NCBI GenBank assembly: GCA_026119935.1
Contig: JALRMH010000035.1
Span: forward strand, 1 to 64,000
DNA length: 64,000 nt
DNA from: Endothia cerciana
Lineage: Eukaryota > Ascomycota > Sordariomycetes > Diaporthales > Cryphonectriaceae
Direction of reading: 5' to 3'
Shown here: positions 54,331 through 64,000 of the stretch, piece after piece
Position numbering within the stretch: position 1 is the stretch's first letter
Layout: every line of letters begins with the position of its first letter
The notes under the pieces: generated by a model
What the model saw: only the letters and a program-made list of their open reading frames with translations
What the model was told of the DNA's origin: nothing
The model's database searches: none
Position numbers and translations under genes: made by a program

Positions 54331-56889
54331 ATGCGACGGCAGCTGGAGCCGAGCCTGAGGGCCCAACAGCAGAGGCTGGCAGCCGGGATGGCTCACGCTT
54401 GGTCGGCCATGCGGCCGTATCTCCCTCCGGTGAATTTTATCACGATGCACCATGCATACTTCATTCTCGTCGGCCTCGTCTTTGCAGTTATCTTCTGGGG
54501 CGCGTCACATCCAAGCAAGAGCGTCAGTTTTATGGACAGCCTCTTTCTTGTCGAGTCTGCATTCACCTCCTCCGGCCTAAACACAGTCAACCTCAGCCAA
54601 CTCACGACGGGCCAGCAAGTTATACTCGCACTGATGATGATATTGGGCAGCCCTGTGCTCATATCATTATTTACCATCTGGTTCCGGGCACACATCTTCG
54701 AAAAGCGATTCGAGGACATTGTGGCGATGGAACGGAACAGGAGGGCGCAGACAACCGGAACTATCGTGGGGATGACCGGGGTAATGTTCGGAGCGCCCGT
54801 CATGTCTACATTTCGACGAACCAAAGTGCAAAACCCGGCAGGTCCACTTCGCACAAACACCATGATGCATACGCAACGCGCCGAGGAAGACGCCTTGCGA
54901 CTTGGCACGTCGAGAGAGAAGCCACCCGCCGCTGCGCAGGAGCCCGGCCAGCTGAATCCCATCCGGGAGGGTGAGAGCCTCAGAGTCGGTGATCCGCACA
55001 CTTCTGGTCGGCCGCACAGCGCATACTCCCATGCCTCGAACACTATGAGGAGACGGCCTGTTAGCCGCAACGACGGCCGCCCCACAGCCTGGGAAGGCTT
55101 CGACTTCAAGACCTTCATCCGCACGAACAAGAAGTCGATCGGGAGGAATGGCCAGTTTTTCGACCTCACGGATGAGGAACGCGAGTACCTAGGCGGTGTC
55201 GAATACCGTGCGTTGAGGATCCTATTTGTCATCGTCGCTGTCTACTTCGTTCTGTTCCAGATTTTCGGGTGCATTGCACTCGGCGCCTGGATGTCTGCGA
55301 GAGGATCAGAGATTGCGGCCGTCAACTCTCAGAACCCATGGTGGACTGGAGCTTTTCTATGCATCTCCTCTTTCAACAATGCTGGAATGACCCTGCTGGA
55401 TGCTGGCATAACAGCCTTTGACAGCGATGCCTATGTCTTGACCATCGTCACTATCTTGGCATTAGCAGGAAACTATGCATTCCCGGCGTTCATACGGGCG
55501 ACCGTGTTCTTCTGCAGCAGTATGCTCAAGCTCGCGACGAAGGACGACGAATACGTGACCTGGAAGGAAGCCTTCGACTTCATCCTGAGATACCCTCGGC
55601 GCATCTACATGATGATGTTCCCAGCAAAGGCAAACTGGACCTTTGTGGCTATCTGCTCGTCCTTGGCGCTCTTGAACTGGATAAGCATACTAGTCCTGAG
55701 CATCGGCAATTCCGTCTTGGATGTATACCCTGTTGGAAAGAGGGTAGGATTAGCCTTATTTCAAAGCTTAAGTGAGTCGCGGTCAGCTCTTCTGCATGTC
55801 TCATCAGAGCGGTGGGCGCCTGACCTCTTTTCTACTAGCAATTCCGTCTGGAGGATATACAGTTGTCTCGGCCTCGGGTCTGTATTTCGACATCCTGGTC
55901 CTCTGGGTGCTAATGATGTATGTCTCGGCCTACCCGGAGATTATAGTGATGCGAAATTCCAACGTGGGTACTCCCAACTTACCCCTTGTTCGCAACTTTC
56001 AAATTACTACAGTCCTCGTACCGTCGTGAGAGCAATTCTGAAGACCGGCATGTTACCTACAAGAATGAATGCAGTTTGCTAATTCTAGAACAAGGTGTAT
56101 GAGGAACGATCCTTGGGGATATACGTCAGCAACTCAGACGAAGAATCTGAGAACTCAGACAAGGATTCCCTGGACCAGCTCATCACGCCCCAGGGCCAGA
56201 TCCTGTCCGTCCCAATGTCCGGTGCTGGGCTGGGCCCGCCACGGACTCCTGTCTCCGTCTCTGGGGTGTCCCAAGCGACCACTCAGTTTTCGACCCGGTC
56301 CATCAAGAAGCTGGCCGCCGTGGGCCGCCGCGGGACAGCGTTCGTGGGCAGACAGATCCAGCGGAGGGTGAACAACTTTCAGGGCGTCGGCGTCCCCCCC
56401 CCGCGGCCACCTCTTCGTCGCGCCCCGGTGATCTCGTTCGACAAGGACCCCACGCCTGCCGTCGCGGAGGAAGGCCACGTGAGCCTTGTCACCCAGCACC
56501 TCCGAAGCCAGCTGTCCCACGACATCTGGTGTATCGCGCTTGCGCTGTTTGTCATCACCATAATTGAGACGTTACATACGATAGAGGATCCGCAGACATA
56601 CAGCGTCTTCAGCTTCCTATTCGAGATTGTGTCTGGCTATACAAATATTGGCCTATCCCTTGGCCTCCCGGATCAATCGTTCAGCTTTAGTGGGGGGTGG
56701 TACACCGGGAGTAAGTTTATCATGGTGGTTATGATGATACGGGGAAGACACAGAGGTCTACCAGTGGCACTTGATCATGCGGTCAAATTGCCAGGGTGGG
56801 ACAACGCGAAGAAACAGCAGGAGGACGCGGAGATAAGACAAAGCATCAGTAGGAGTCGGGCAAGTTTTGACGATCCGGAAGACCGTTAG
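54331..56889 (+). CDS. TRK/HKT-type potassium transporter
   Basis: Plasma-membrane K+ uptake protein with four M1-P-M2 units. Model: join(54331..55771, 55839..55963, 56095..56889), 786 aa. The four P-loop glycines are visible: SGLNT (81-85), NNAGMT (Gly352), PSGGYT (Gly485 or 486) and YTNIGLS (Gly708). FITMHHAYFILVG is the first membrane helix, as in fungal TRKs. A long cytosolic loop (about 140-265) follows MD1, and a second acidic-then-basic loop (about 525-640) follows RNSNVYEERSLGIY, the usual junction. Intron 1 uses GTGAGT and TAG. Intron 2 runs from GTGGGT to an AAG acceptor, chosen because it restores the family sequence exactly; the TAG six bases earlier would insert Asn-Lys. The start is the first ATG of the frame. 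The C-terminus is charged. The transport role is firm from the family; affinity is not predictable. Confidence 0.92.
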
Positions 56890-57477
56890 TAATGGGCACG
56901 AAGCCACGAGTCCCTGGCTATGATCTTTAGAATTCTAGTAATTTTCCTGCCTCACCCGCGTGTGGACGTCGAACTCACTCGCTCTATTGACCGATACGGA
57001 CCGACCGCGATTTGTTCGTGCCAAGACAGGTAAACCATGGTGTTGTATGCAACATAGTGGAATCAATATCATGTTGCAGTCTTAATTCTACCACTATGTA
57101 CAGACTTTTACACTCATCTCTTTCCCCTAGGGTCTATCTCTGACATCGTATGGCAAAGTCATCAGGGTGTCGGAAAGCCTTATCATTCTGCAAATCACTC
57201 TGCCCTAGGGATCCTCCCTCTCCCTTGGAGCCGTGATTGAATTGCGTCTCCACTTTCTGTCTTCAACGGCGCGCTTCCCACAGCCCTTTGCCGGGCGAGC
57301 GGGTCGAGTGAGGGGTAGGAACTCGAGGAAACTCGCAAGCTTTCGCTGAACCCTCCTTTCAATACGTGCTCTCGTCTCTCTGGACAGAGTACTCAGGTAC
57401 GCAAATAAATAAAAAAAAGCTTCGCCTCTCGTACCTCAGTAGTAGCGCCCTCGACAGTTCTTTTGTCCGCTGGCACG
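56890..57477. other. intergenic, TRK to sulfatase
   Basis: 588 bp between two + strand genes. A short A-rich stretch (57405-57418) lies about 60 bp before the sulfatase start. No gene seen. Confidence 0.6.
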
Positions 57478-59404
57478 ATGCAGCAAGAGGACCCGGAGCA
57501 GGCCAAGCGGCCGAATTTCCTCATCATTGTGGCGGATGACCTGGGCTTCAGCGACTGTGGATGCTACGGCTCCGAGATACAGACACCGAACGTCGACTCC
57601 CTCGCGGCCGAGGCTGGCTCGCTCCTGTTCACCGAGTTCCACGTTGCTGCCGCGTGCTCCCCGACCCGGTCAATGCTCATGACCGGAACCGACCACCACA
57701 TCGCTGGCCTTGGCCAGCTATACGAGTTCACGCGCAGCTCGCCGGCGCACCGGGGCCAGCAGGGACACGAGGGTTATCTGAACAGCCGCGTGGTCGCCCT
57801 GCCCGAGATCCTGCGGGACGGCGGGTATCTGACCCTCATGTCCGGGAAGTGGCACCTCGGGCTCCAGCCGGAGCATCACCCCATACGGCGCGGATTCAAC
57901 AAGTCCTTCGCCCTGCTTCCCGGCTGCGCCAACCATTATGGTTAGGTCTATGTTTCTCACAAAGGGCTAGAGAGCAGGGCTGACCTGGAGGCTGTGAAGG
58001 TTATGAACCGGAGTACCAGGATCCGATGAATGAGCCCGGGAAGTTCTTCGAGACTGCCACCAGGGCGCTTCACGCGGAGGACGACCATTTTGTCGAGAGC
58101 CTGCCTGAAGGATGGTACTCGTCAGACGGATATGCCGACAAGATGTTGTCCTACCTGTCCTCGAGGACGGAAGAAGAGGCCAAGAAGCCATTCTTTGCAT
58201 ATCTTCCTTTCTCGGCACCCCACTGGCCCCTGCAGGCTCCAGAAGAGAGTATGGCCAAGTATCGTGGTCTGTACGATGACGGGCCTGATGTCCTGAGGCA
58301 ACGGCGGGTGCAAAAGCTCAAGGACCTGGGCCTGGTGCATCCCGATGCCAAACCCCACCCCGTGGTGGCGGTTCCGCGGGAGGCTGAGGAGTGGGGAACG
58401 TCTCGGTGACGACCTGCGATCGAAATCAGCACGGGCAATGGAGGCGTACAGCGGCATGGTCGACCGCATGGACTGGAACATCGGAAGAGTCCTGGACTAT
58501 CTAAAGGCGTCTGGGGACTACGATAATACGTTCATCCTGTTCATGAGCGACAACGGTGCCGAGGGGGCTTCTTACGAGGCCCTGCCGATCGTGGGCCCCA
58601 GCGTCCTGGCGCACATCGAGAAGTACTACGACAACAGCCTTGACAATATTGGCAGGGGGGGCTCGTTCGTATGGTATGGGTGTCGTTGGGCGCAGGCGGC
58701 CACGGCACCATCCCGGCTCTACAAGATGTTCTCCACCGAAGGCGGCTGCCGGGTCCCTCTCGTCGTGAAACCACCGGCGCCCAGACAGACACCGTCGCCC
58801 GGCAGCGGAGGTATCATCACGGATGCCTTCTGCACCGTCATGGACCTCGTCCCCACCATTCTTGACATGGCCGGACTCCTGGACAGGCACCCCGGCGGCA
58901 CCGTCCGCAACGGTCACGCCATCGCACCACTGCGCGGCCGGAGCTGGAGGTCCTACCTGCAGGAGGTGGCGGCGTCGAGAGGAGCCGCACCCCCTGCGAT
59001 ACACGACAGCGACTATGTGGCGGGCTTCGAGATCGCCGGGTCCGGGGCCCTGCGCCGGGGGGGACTGGAAGATCACCTTCGTGCCGGCACCGAAAGGGCC
59101 ACAGAGGTGGGAGCTGTTCAACACCAGGGACGACCCTGGGGAGACTGCCGACCTCTCGGGATCGAGACGCGATATCTTCCTGGACCTGCTCCGCTGCTGG
59201 GAGGAGTACAGGGGCGAGGTCGGGGTGGTTGGCCTTGCGGGCGAGTACCCCGCGGCTGTCCAGGGTGATGCGAATACCTACGCCAAGGACGAGTTTGAGG
59301 ACCCATATGCCTGGATCAAGTACATAGGACGCCCAGAGAGGACGCCCCAGCATCTGGCCGGTCGGATCCCGTCGACGCGCCAAGAAGACCTGAAGACAGG
59401 GTGA
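57478..59404 (+). pseudogene. arylsulfatase-type sulfatase with two +1 frame breaks
   Basis: Hydrolyses sulfate esters; type I sulfatases need a Cys converted to formylglycine. Exon 1 (57478-57940) has the metal-binding IIVADDLGFSDCGCYGS, the signature ACSPTRSMLMTG with that Cys, and GKWHLG. The intron (57941-57999) starts GTTAGG and ends with an unusual AAG, giving HYGYEPEYQ. The rest is in three frames. Frame 1 holds FFAYLPFSAPHWPLQAP. Break 1 near 58406-58410 is one extra base after EEWGTS. Frame 2 then carries SARAMEAYSGMVDRMDWNIG, MSDNGAEG and SFVWYG. Break 2 is one extra G in a G7 run (59056-59062), after which GDWKITFVPAPKGPQRWELFN reads in frame 3 to the end. The active site is intact and each break is a single base. 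This may be sequencing or assembly error, or young decay. Without the breaks the length is about 620 aa, normal for fungal cytosolic arylsulfatases. No signal peptide. Confidence 0.8.
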
Positions 59405-60184
59405 ACACTAGCAGTGCCACCAGTTCAGTCAAACAGGTGCTGGCTTAATTGCCCACTTCCCAGCCGTACAAATTTTGTCAATCAGGGATGGCAGTGAGCA
59501 CAGATAATAATTGGTGTCCTTCCTTCTAAAGCTGTATCCCTTGGTCGACGAGGCCTCCGTCGTCTTCCTGGTCTCCTGCTACTGTGCAATGATATCCTGC
59601 AACATACCTGGGGTCGTATGGTGCTCTATCCTGAACACCTAGATAATAACAGTTCATCGCAGTTCGCTGTCAGGTGCTGGGCCTGACCAACGGCGAACAA
59701 GGGGATCCCGGCCGGCGTGGCTTGCGCCTTGGGCGTACAAGCAACAATGTAAGACGATTGGTCAGGTTCATCAGCCGGTGGTGGTGCTTTTGATATAGCC
59801 AAGGCGGAGGAAATTGTCTCAAGGCACAGGCTTCATACTAACATCGTACGGCGGTGTGATATCACAGTATGTGCAACAAAATTGTGCTTGCGGCGTATAT
59901 GATGGAATCGACCAAGTCGTCCGTGTGCGCTCATTAAAGGTTGCCTGGGAACGTCACCGGAAACGGTCCTCTGAACGATTTCGGGTTACAGGTGTGATTG
60001 AGGTCACCTTCCATCAACGATCTCTGTAGAACACCTCCTCTGATACTCTACCGAGAATCTTTTCGGCGACTCAGAAGCCTCGCAATGCGGCATCATCGGA
60101 TTAGTTTACCTTTGCTAATTACTCTACGTGCTGAGGTCTTATACCGAGAGGGCGAGGCCCGGCCCATCAGAAAATGAGACCGCC
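59405..60184. other. convergent intergenic region
   Basis: 780 bp between the sulfatase (+) and P450 (-) stop codons. No gene seen. Confidence 0.6.
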
Positions 60185-62097
60185 TCAGGAAGCCTCAATC
60201 AGACACCTCCGGCCCTTTGGTGACAATAGCACGTACATGACCGCGTCCATATCTGCGTCGCTCATACCCTCCCTCTGCGACACCTCGGAATTCGGAAAGG
60301 CATGGAAGAAACGACTGGTCGCGAGGCGCAACTGGATCATGGCTAGGTGCTGGCCCAAGCAGACTATGTGGTCATCTCATCTTAGTCTCGGCCCTTCGTT
60401 CAATGCTCGACGAGTATGTTATATAATAAGGCGCCAGGTAGGGGAGAGGGGGGGGGGGGGGACAGGCTAAACTCACTGCGCGAGCCCCCGCCGAAGACGA
60501 TGAGTGAGTCCTTCATCTCCTTGGTGGCGCGCTCCCAGCGCTCGGGGATGAACTCGTCGGGCCTGGGAAACACCCTCCCGTCGCGGTGCATCGTGTACGG
60601 CTGGGCAGCGATCGTGGTGCCCGCGGGCACGAACTGCCCGTCTACCGTGGCACCACCCGGAGGGACGACGCGCGGCATGCCCGTCGGCACGGCGCTGTAT
60701 AGCCTCAGGGTCTCCTGGATGACGCAGTTGAGGTAAGGCAGGTCCTTGATGTCCTCGTAGCGGAAGTCGTCGCCCAGCCCGCCGTCCGCGAGGCGCGCCT
60801 GCAGCTCGTCGACGAGCTTCCGCCGGACCTGGCCGTGCCGGCAGACGCTCCAGACGAGGAAGGTGAGCGACGTGGCGGTCGTGCCGGTGCCAGCGGTCAT
60901 GTAGACCTGGGCGTTGTCCCGGACGTTCTCGAAGGACAGCGAGTCGTTCTCGCGGGCGTTGTAGAGCTTGGAGAACAGCGTGGGCTTGATCTCGTGGTCC
61001 AAGCTGTTGTCTATGATGTTCTGATGCCGCTGGAGAGCCGCGGTGGCATTTTGCCTCAGGCGTCTCGCATTTTCGGCCGATTTGGGAAAGATGGGGAAAC
61101 GTGGCATGAAGTACCAGGCAAGCTCGGGGAAGACTACACGGGTTATGGCCGCTCGCCCCAGTGACTCCATGTCACGAAGAATCGCATTTACCTGTTTCCC
61201 TGGGGTCAGCCATTGGTTGTCCTAATCACGGATCGGTGTTTTTATCTTTTTCTTTTTCTTTATCTTTTTCTTTTTCTTTCTTTCTTTCTTTCTTTCTTTT
61301 CCTTCTCCTTTCTTCCCCTCTTCTGTTCTTCTTCTTCTATCCAAAAGGGGCGGATCAAGAATCTAGGAAGCCTTCATGGCGTACCTCACCATGCTGCAGC
61401 ACGCCAGCCGTCTCGCCAAACGCCAGCTCGGATAGGACATCGAACGCCATAAGGTGCCACCACTTGAGCACATCGGCAGCCCCACGGCGCTGCATCTCAG
61501 CGCGCATCCCCGCGATGGCGGCGCGGTGCTTGGCCTCGATCTGGCCGTGGAACGCCCTGAGGCCGGAGTCTGACACGGTGGACGAGAGTAGACGGCGGAA
61601 GTGACGGTGGGTATCTGGTCTGACTGTCGTGAAGACGTTCTCTATACCGGGATGCAGGGCCCAGTAGAACTCTGGGAATTTCAGGAATTCACCCTTGACG
61701 CCCGTCATCTGCTGCCAGGTCGCCGTGTCCGAGACATACACCGCATTTGGCTCTGTGCGAACGATCGGGCCTTGGGTGGGAGTGCGTTTTAATCAGTACG
61801 ACACAGATCTCTCCCGTTGTGGACGAGAGACTCACCATAAGCCTCATGAAGTGACTGTATGTACAAGGGCAATTGCCCCTTCCACGCATGGTACCTCGTG
61901 ACGACCGTCGTCCATCTGGTATACCATGGTCCCGGGATCTTGCTGAGCGGTCTCCGCAAAACATTCAACAGGAACTGTGGTTGGCAGGTCAATTTAATGG
62001 CCATCCTCTGGGGGTGTCGACCGGTCCAACATACTATCCCCACCGCTAGAAGCAGAACGATACCTCCAAGGTGGGTGTGTGCCAGAGAGGTCTCCAT
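60185..62097 (-). CDS. cytochrome P450 monooxygenase
   Basis: ER-bound haem-thiolate oxygenase. Model: complement(60185..60363, 60477..61191, 61385..61770, 61836..61974, 62035..62097), 493 aa. Exon 1 encodes 21 residues with a membrane anchor (LGGIVLLLAVGI). A 60-nt intron with GTATGT, TTGAC and CACAG is in frame and would be read through by naive models; removing it gives FLLNVLRRPLSKIPGPWYT, the normal anchor-to-Pro-rich hinge. Other marks: I-helix AGTGTT (296-301), where the usual acidic residue is Gly299; K-helix ExxR, Glu356-Arg359 in QETLRLYSAVP; PERW (412-415); and the haem loop FGGGSR-ICLGQHLA with Cys436, split by intron 4. Intron 2 ends in AAG, required by GPIVRTEPN. Introns 3 (193 nt) and 4 (113 nt) are long and hold simple repeats. 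It resembles fungal CYP families of secondary metabolism; the substrate is unknown. Confidence 0.92.
61240..61340. repeat. CTTT-rich low-complexity tract in P450 intron 3
   Basis: About 100 bases of T and C with repeated CTTT or TTTTTC units, purine-rich (GAAA) on the coding strand of the P450 gene. It lies wholly within the 193-nt third intron. Confidence 0.9.
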
Positions 62098-62871
62098 CCT
62101 CGAGTTGGCCTTCGGTTCACTTTTGACCGGTTCACGCAAGAGTTCGATCGAATGGAAGATATGCGGGACAAACCGAGCCGGTGTTTTAAAGGTCCAAGAT
62201 ATGTGACCTGTTGTTTCATTAGTTTCAGGCCGAGGTAGTCTCGATATTTATTATTTCGGGCAGGAATGAGCTCATGAAGGCGGGTGTGCGCAGAGGCCAG
62301 CCTCCTCCTCAGGAGATGTCACGAGGCTTCTTAATCTGCTGGCTATCTTGTTACATTCCGGGAGAATGACAAACGACAGGGCCGCGAATGTAGAATGTAG
62401 TCCCTGCTAATCTCGGATGTGTGGTCGAGGTACATCTTAACGCCCGGCTCGGAACCATCTCCTCACGCCTCGAATTTGATATTTATTCCCCCAAGTAGGC
62501 TGCCCAGGTGACGTCGCACAGCGCACACGACCAGGGAAACTCGGCCTCTTCGGTGTCGCGAGATGCAGATGCCACCATACCGCCCTCCCGTCGATCGACG
62601 AATCGCCTGCCGAGGAAGACGCTGTCGAGGCGAGCGTATATCACTTCCCCTCTCGCTAAAACAACAACGCTGCAGCGTGCTGTCAGGGGGTTCTGTTGTT
62701 GAAGGAATGCGGGTCCCCCCCGTCCCCGCAAACACCGGGTTCACCGTACGGAACGTGGAAGAAGGAAGGTCCCAATGCGGTGCTGTCGAGCTGCGACGGC
62801 GAATCACGCACACAGTACTACCATTCGGCTCGCGGCTCTCCCGTCGCCGCCGAACCCATGTCTTTCACATC
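62098..62871. other. intergenic, P450 promoter to GH43 3' end
   Basis: Both flanking genes are on the minus strand. Frames of 60-116 codons near 62463-62813 have no signature. No gene seen. Confidence 0.55.
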
Positions 62872-63837
62872 CTAGATCGTGATCTGCACGGGTCGTATCG
62901 TCCCGTCGCCGCCGAAGTAAAGCCTCTCCATGGCCAGCACCCTCTTGTTGGCGTCCCTCTCCCCAGGGTCGCGCCTGTGGTAGACGATGTACCACGTGTC
63001 GGTCCCCGGCAGGTTGAGCACGCTGTTGTGGCCGGTCGCCACCGCGACCGCCGGGTCCTGGCGCAGGATCACGCCCCGGTCCTCGAACGGCCCCAGTGGG
63101 GACCCCGCCATGCCGTACGAGACCTGGTACGTCGGGTCGCCGTAGCCGTTCTCGGACCACGTCATGTAGTACGTCGCCCCGCGCCGGAAGACCTTGGTGC
63201 CCTCGACGAACCGGGGGCTCGGCGTCACGTCCTTGAAGAGGTGGGTGGTGCCGTTCGGCTCGCCGGGCAGCGCCCGGAAGCTGACCATGTCCTCGTCCAG
63301 CAGCGCGACGTTGACCGCCGTGCCGCCGTAGTAGAAGTAGGCCCGGCCGTCGTTGTCGACAAAAACGTCTGGGTCCATGGGGTTCGCGTTGTTAATGACC
63401 GAATCGATGAGGCGGCCCCCCAGGGCGTCCCTGTAGGGCCCTCCCGGTGAGTCAGCGACCGCGACACCGATCCCGGCGGTCTCCGTATCGGTCCGCAGCC
63501 CGTTGGCGCTGAAGTACAGATAGTACTTGCCGTTCCTCCTGACAGACGCCGGCGCCCACAGGTTATTCCTGGCCCACGGCACCTCGTCCGGCGTGAGGAT
63601 GGCAGGGTGCCTCGACCAGTGGACCAGGTCGGTGGAGGAGAAGCCGTCAAAGTATGTCTGGTCTTTGAAGGGTATGGATGTGGTCGGGAACAACCAGAAG
63701 ACGCCGTCGTACACGCGGATCTCAGGGTCGGCATACCATCCTTTGAAGATGGGCGAGACCATTTTTCTTGGTTGGGGGATGACACTTGCTCGGGCCCCCA
63801 TAATGGTGGCCAGACATTTCATCAGAGATGATCTCAT
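62872..63837 (-). CDS. glycoside hydrolase family 43 (arabinofuranosidase/xylosidase-type)
   Basis: Five-bladed beta-propeller enzyme acting on arabinose- or xylose-containing side chains of hemicellulose or pectin. Single exon, 321 aa from the first ATG; an internal ATG at residue 26 (MVSPIFKGWYADPE) may be the true start, since residues 1-25 are poor as a signal peptide. The three conserved acids are visible: Asp37 in GWYADPEIR (general base), Asp155 in NPMDPDVFVDNDG (pKa modulator) and Glu212 in FVEGTKVF (general acid). Other blade motifs are NNLWAPASVRRNGKYYLYFS, YYMTWSENGYGDPTYQV and GHNSVLNLPGTDTWYIVYHRR, the last with the His seen near the metal in many members. No carbohydrate-binding domain. 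Secretion is uncertain. Subfamily and substrate are not readable by eye. A 5' exon beyond the window edge cannot be excluded. Confidence 0.9.
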   Translation of the reverse strand: MRSSLMKCLATIMGARASVIPQPRKMVSPIFKGWYADPEIRVYDGVFWLFPTTSIPFKDQTYFDGFSSTDLVHWSRHPAILTPDEVPWARNNLWAPASVRRNGKYYLYFSANGLRTDTETAGIGVAVADSPGGPYRDALGGRLIDSVINNANPMDPDVFVDNDGRAYFYYGGTAVNVALLDEDMVSFRALPGEPNGTTHLFKDVTPSPRFVEGTKVFRRGATYYMTWSENGYGDPTYQVSYGMAGSPLGPFEDRGVILRQDPAVAVATGHNSVLNLPGTDTWYIVYHRRDPGERDANKRVLAMERLYFGGDGTIRPVQITI

Positions 63838-64000
63838 ATTGGCGAGGAAGGGTTAGAGCTGTCCTCGATATTGCTTGCTTCCTGATCTCGTGCTTGACTG
63901 GATCTGGGTTCCGGAATGTTTCTACCGTGGAGAATCTGCACTGGTTCTTGAAATCAGGTGTTCAAAGGTGAGAGGGTCTGGTTGAAAGCGTGGAGGTTCT

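Noticed and set aside
1..64000. CRISPR arrays, rRNA genes, intact transposons, PKS/NRPS/terpene core genes
   Set aside because: No regularly spaced repeats, no 5S or rDNA-like sequence, no transposase or reverse-transcriptase motifs, and no core biosynthetic domains were found in either strand.

Overview
The window reads as nuclear DNA of a filamentous ascomycete (Pezizomycotina, most likely Sordariomycetes; I cannot go further). Signs are GT-AG introns of about 50-130 nt with CTRAC-type branch points, an AA9 lytic polysaccharide monooxygenase, a class III old yellow enzyme, a Trk potassium transporter, DUF1857 and DUF4385 proteins, and a tRNA-Val with an intron at position 37/38. All exon boundaries here were built by hand from splice signals and frame, and closed on whole numbers of codons.

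Left part (2-15 kb): eIF3 subunit L (-) and the ribosome-maturation GTPase EFL1/RIA1 (+) form a divergent pair. They are followed by a PEX11-family peroxisomal membrane protein (+), a Ser/Thr-rich GPI-anchored surface protein (-) and a secreted AA9 LPMO (-) with an unusual Ser-rich tail carrying four acidic Cys motifs.

Middle (16-39 kb): an intron-containing tRNA-Val(AAC), a DUF1857 protein, a divergent pair of paralogous secreted proteins with a 34-residue internal repeat, an HGSNAT-like membrane acyltransferase, a TspO/MBR protein tail-to-tail with a BTB protein, about 7 kb without a recognisable gene, a basic disordered protein with PP1-docking-like motifs, and a DUF4385 protein.

Right part (41-64 kb) looks accessory and catabolic: class III OYE, COMT-like O-methyltransferase, a broken GH1 beta-glucosidase, a tannase/feruloyl esterase with a GPI-like tail, a class II aldolase, a TRK transporter, a sulfatase reading frame with two +1 breaks, a cytochrome P450 and a GH43 glycosidase. 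Several of these fit growth on plant cell walls and plant phenolics, but they lie on both strands and co-regulation is not shown. I see no CRISPR array, no intact transposon and no clear biosynthetic core enzyme (PKS, NRPS, terpene cyclase). The most unusual items are the paralogous repeat proteins, the LPMO tail, the broken GH1 and sulfatase genes, and an excess of long G/C homopolymers outside genes.
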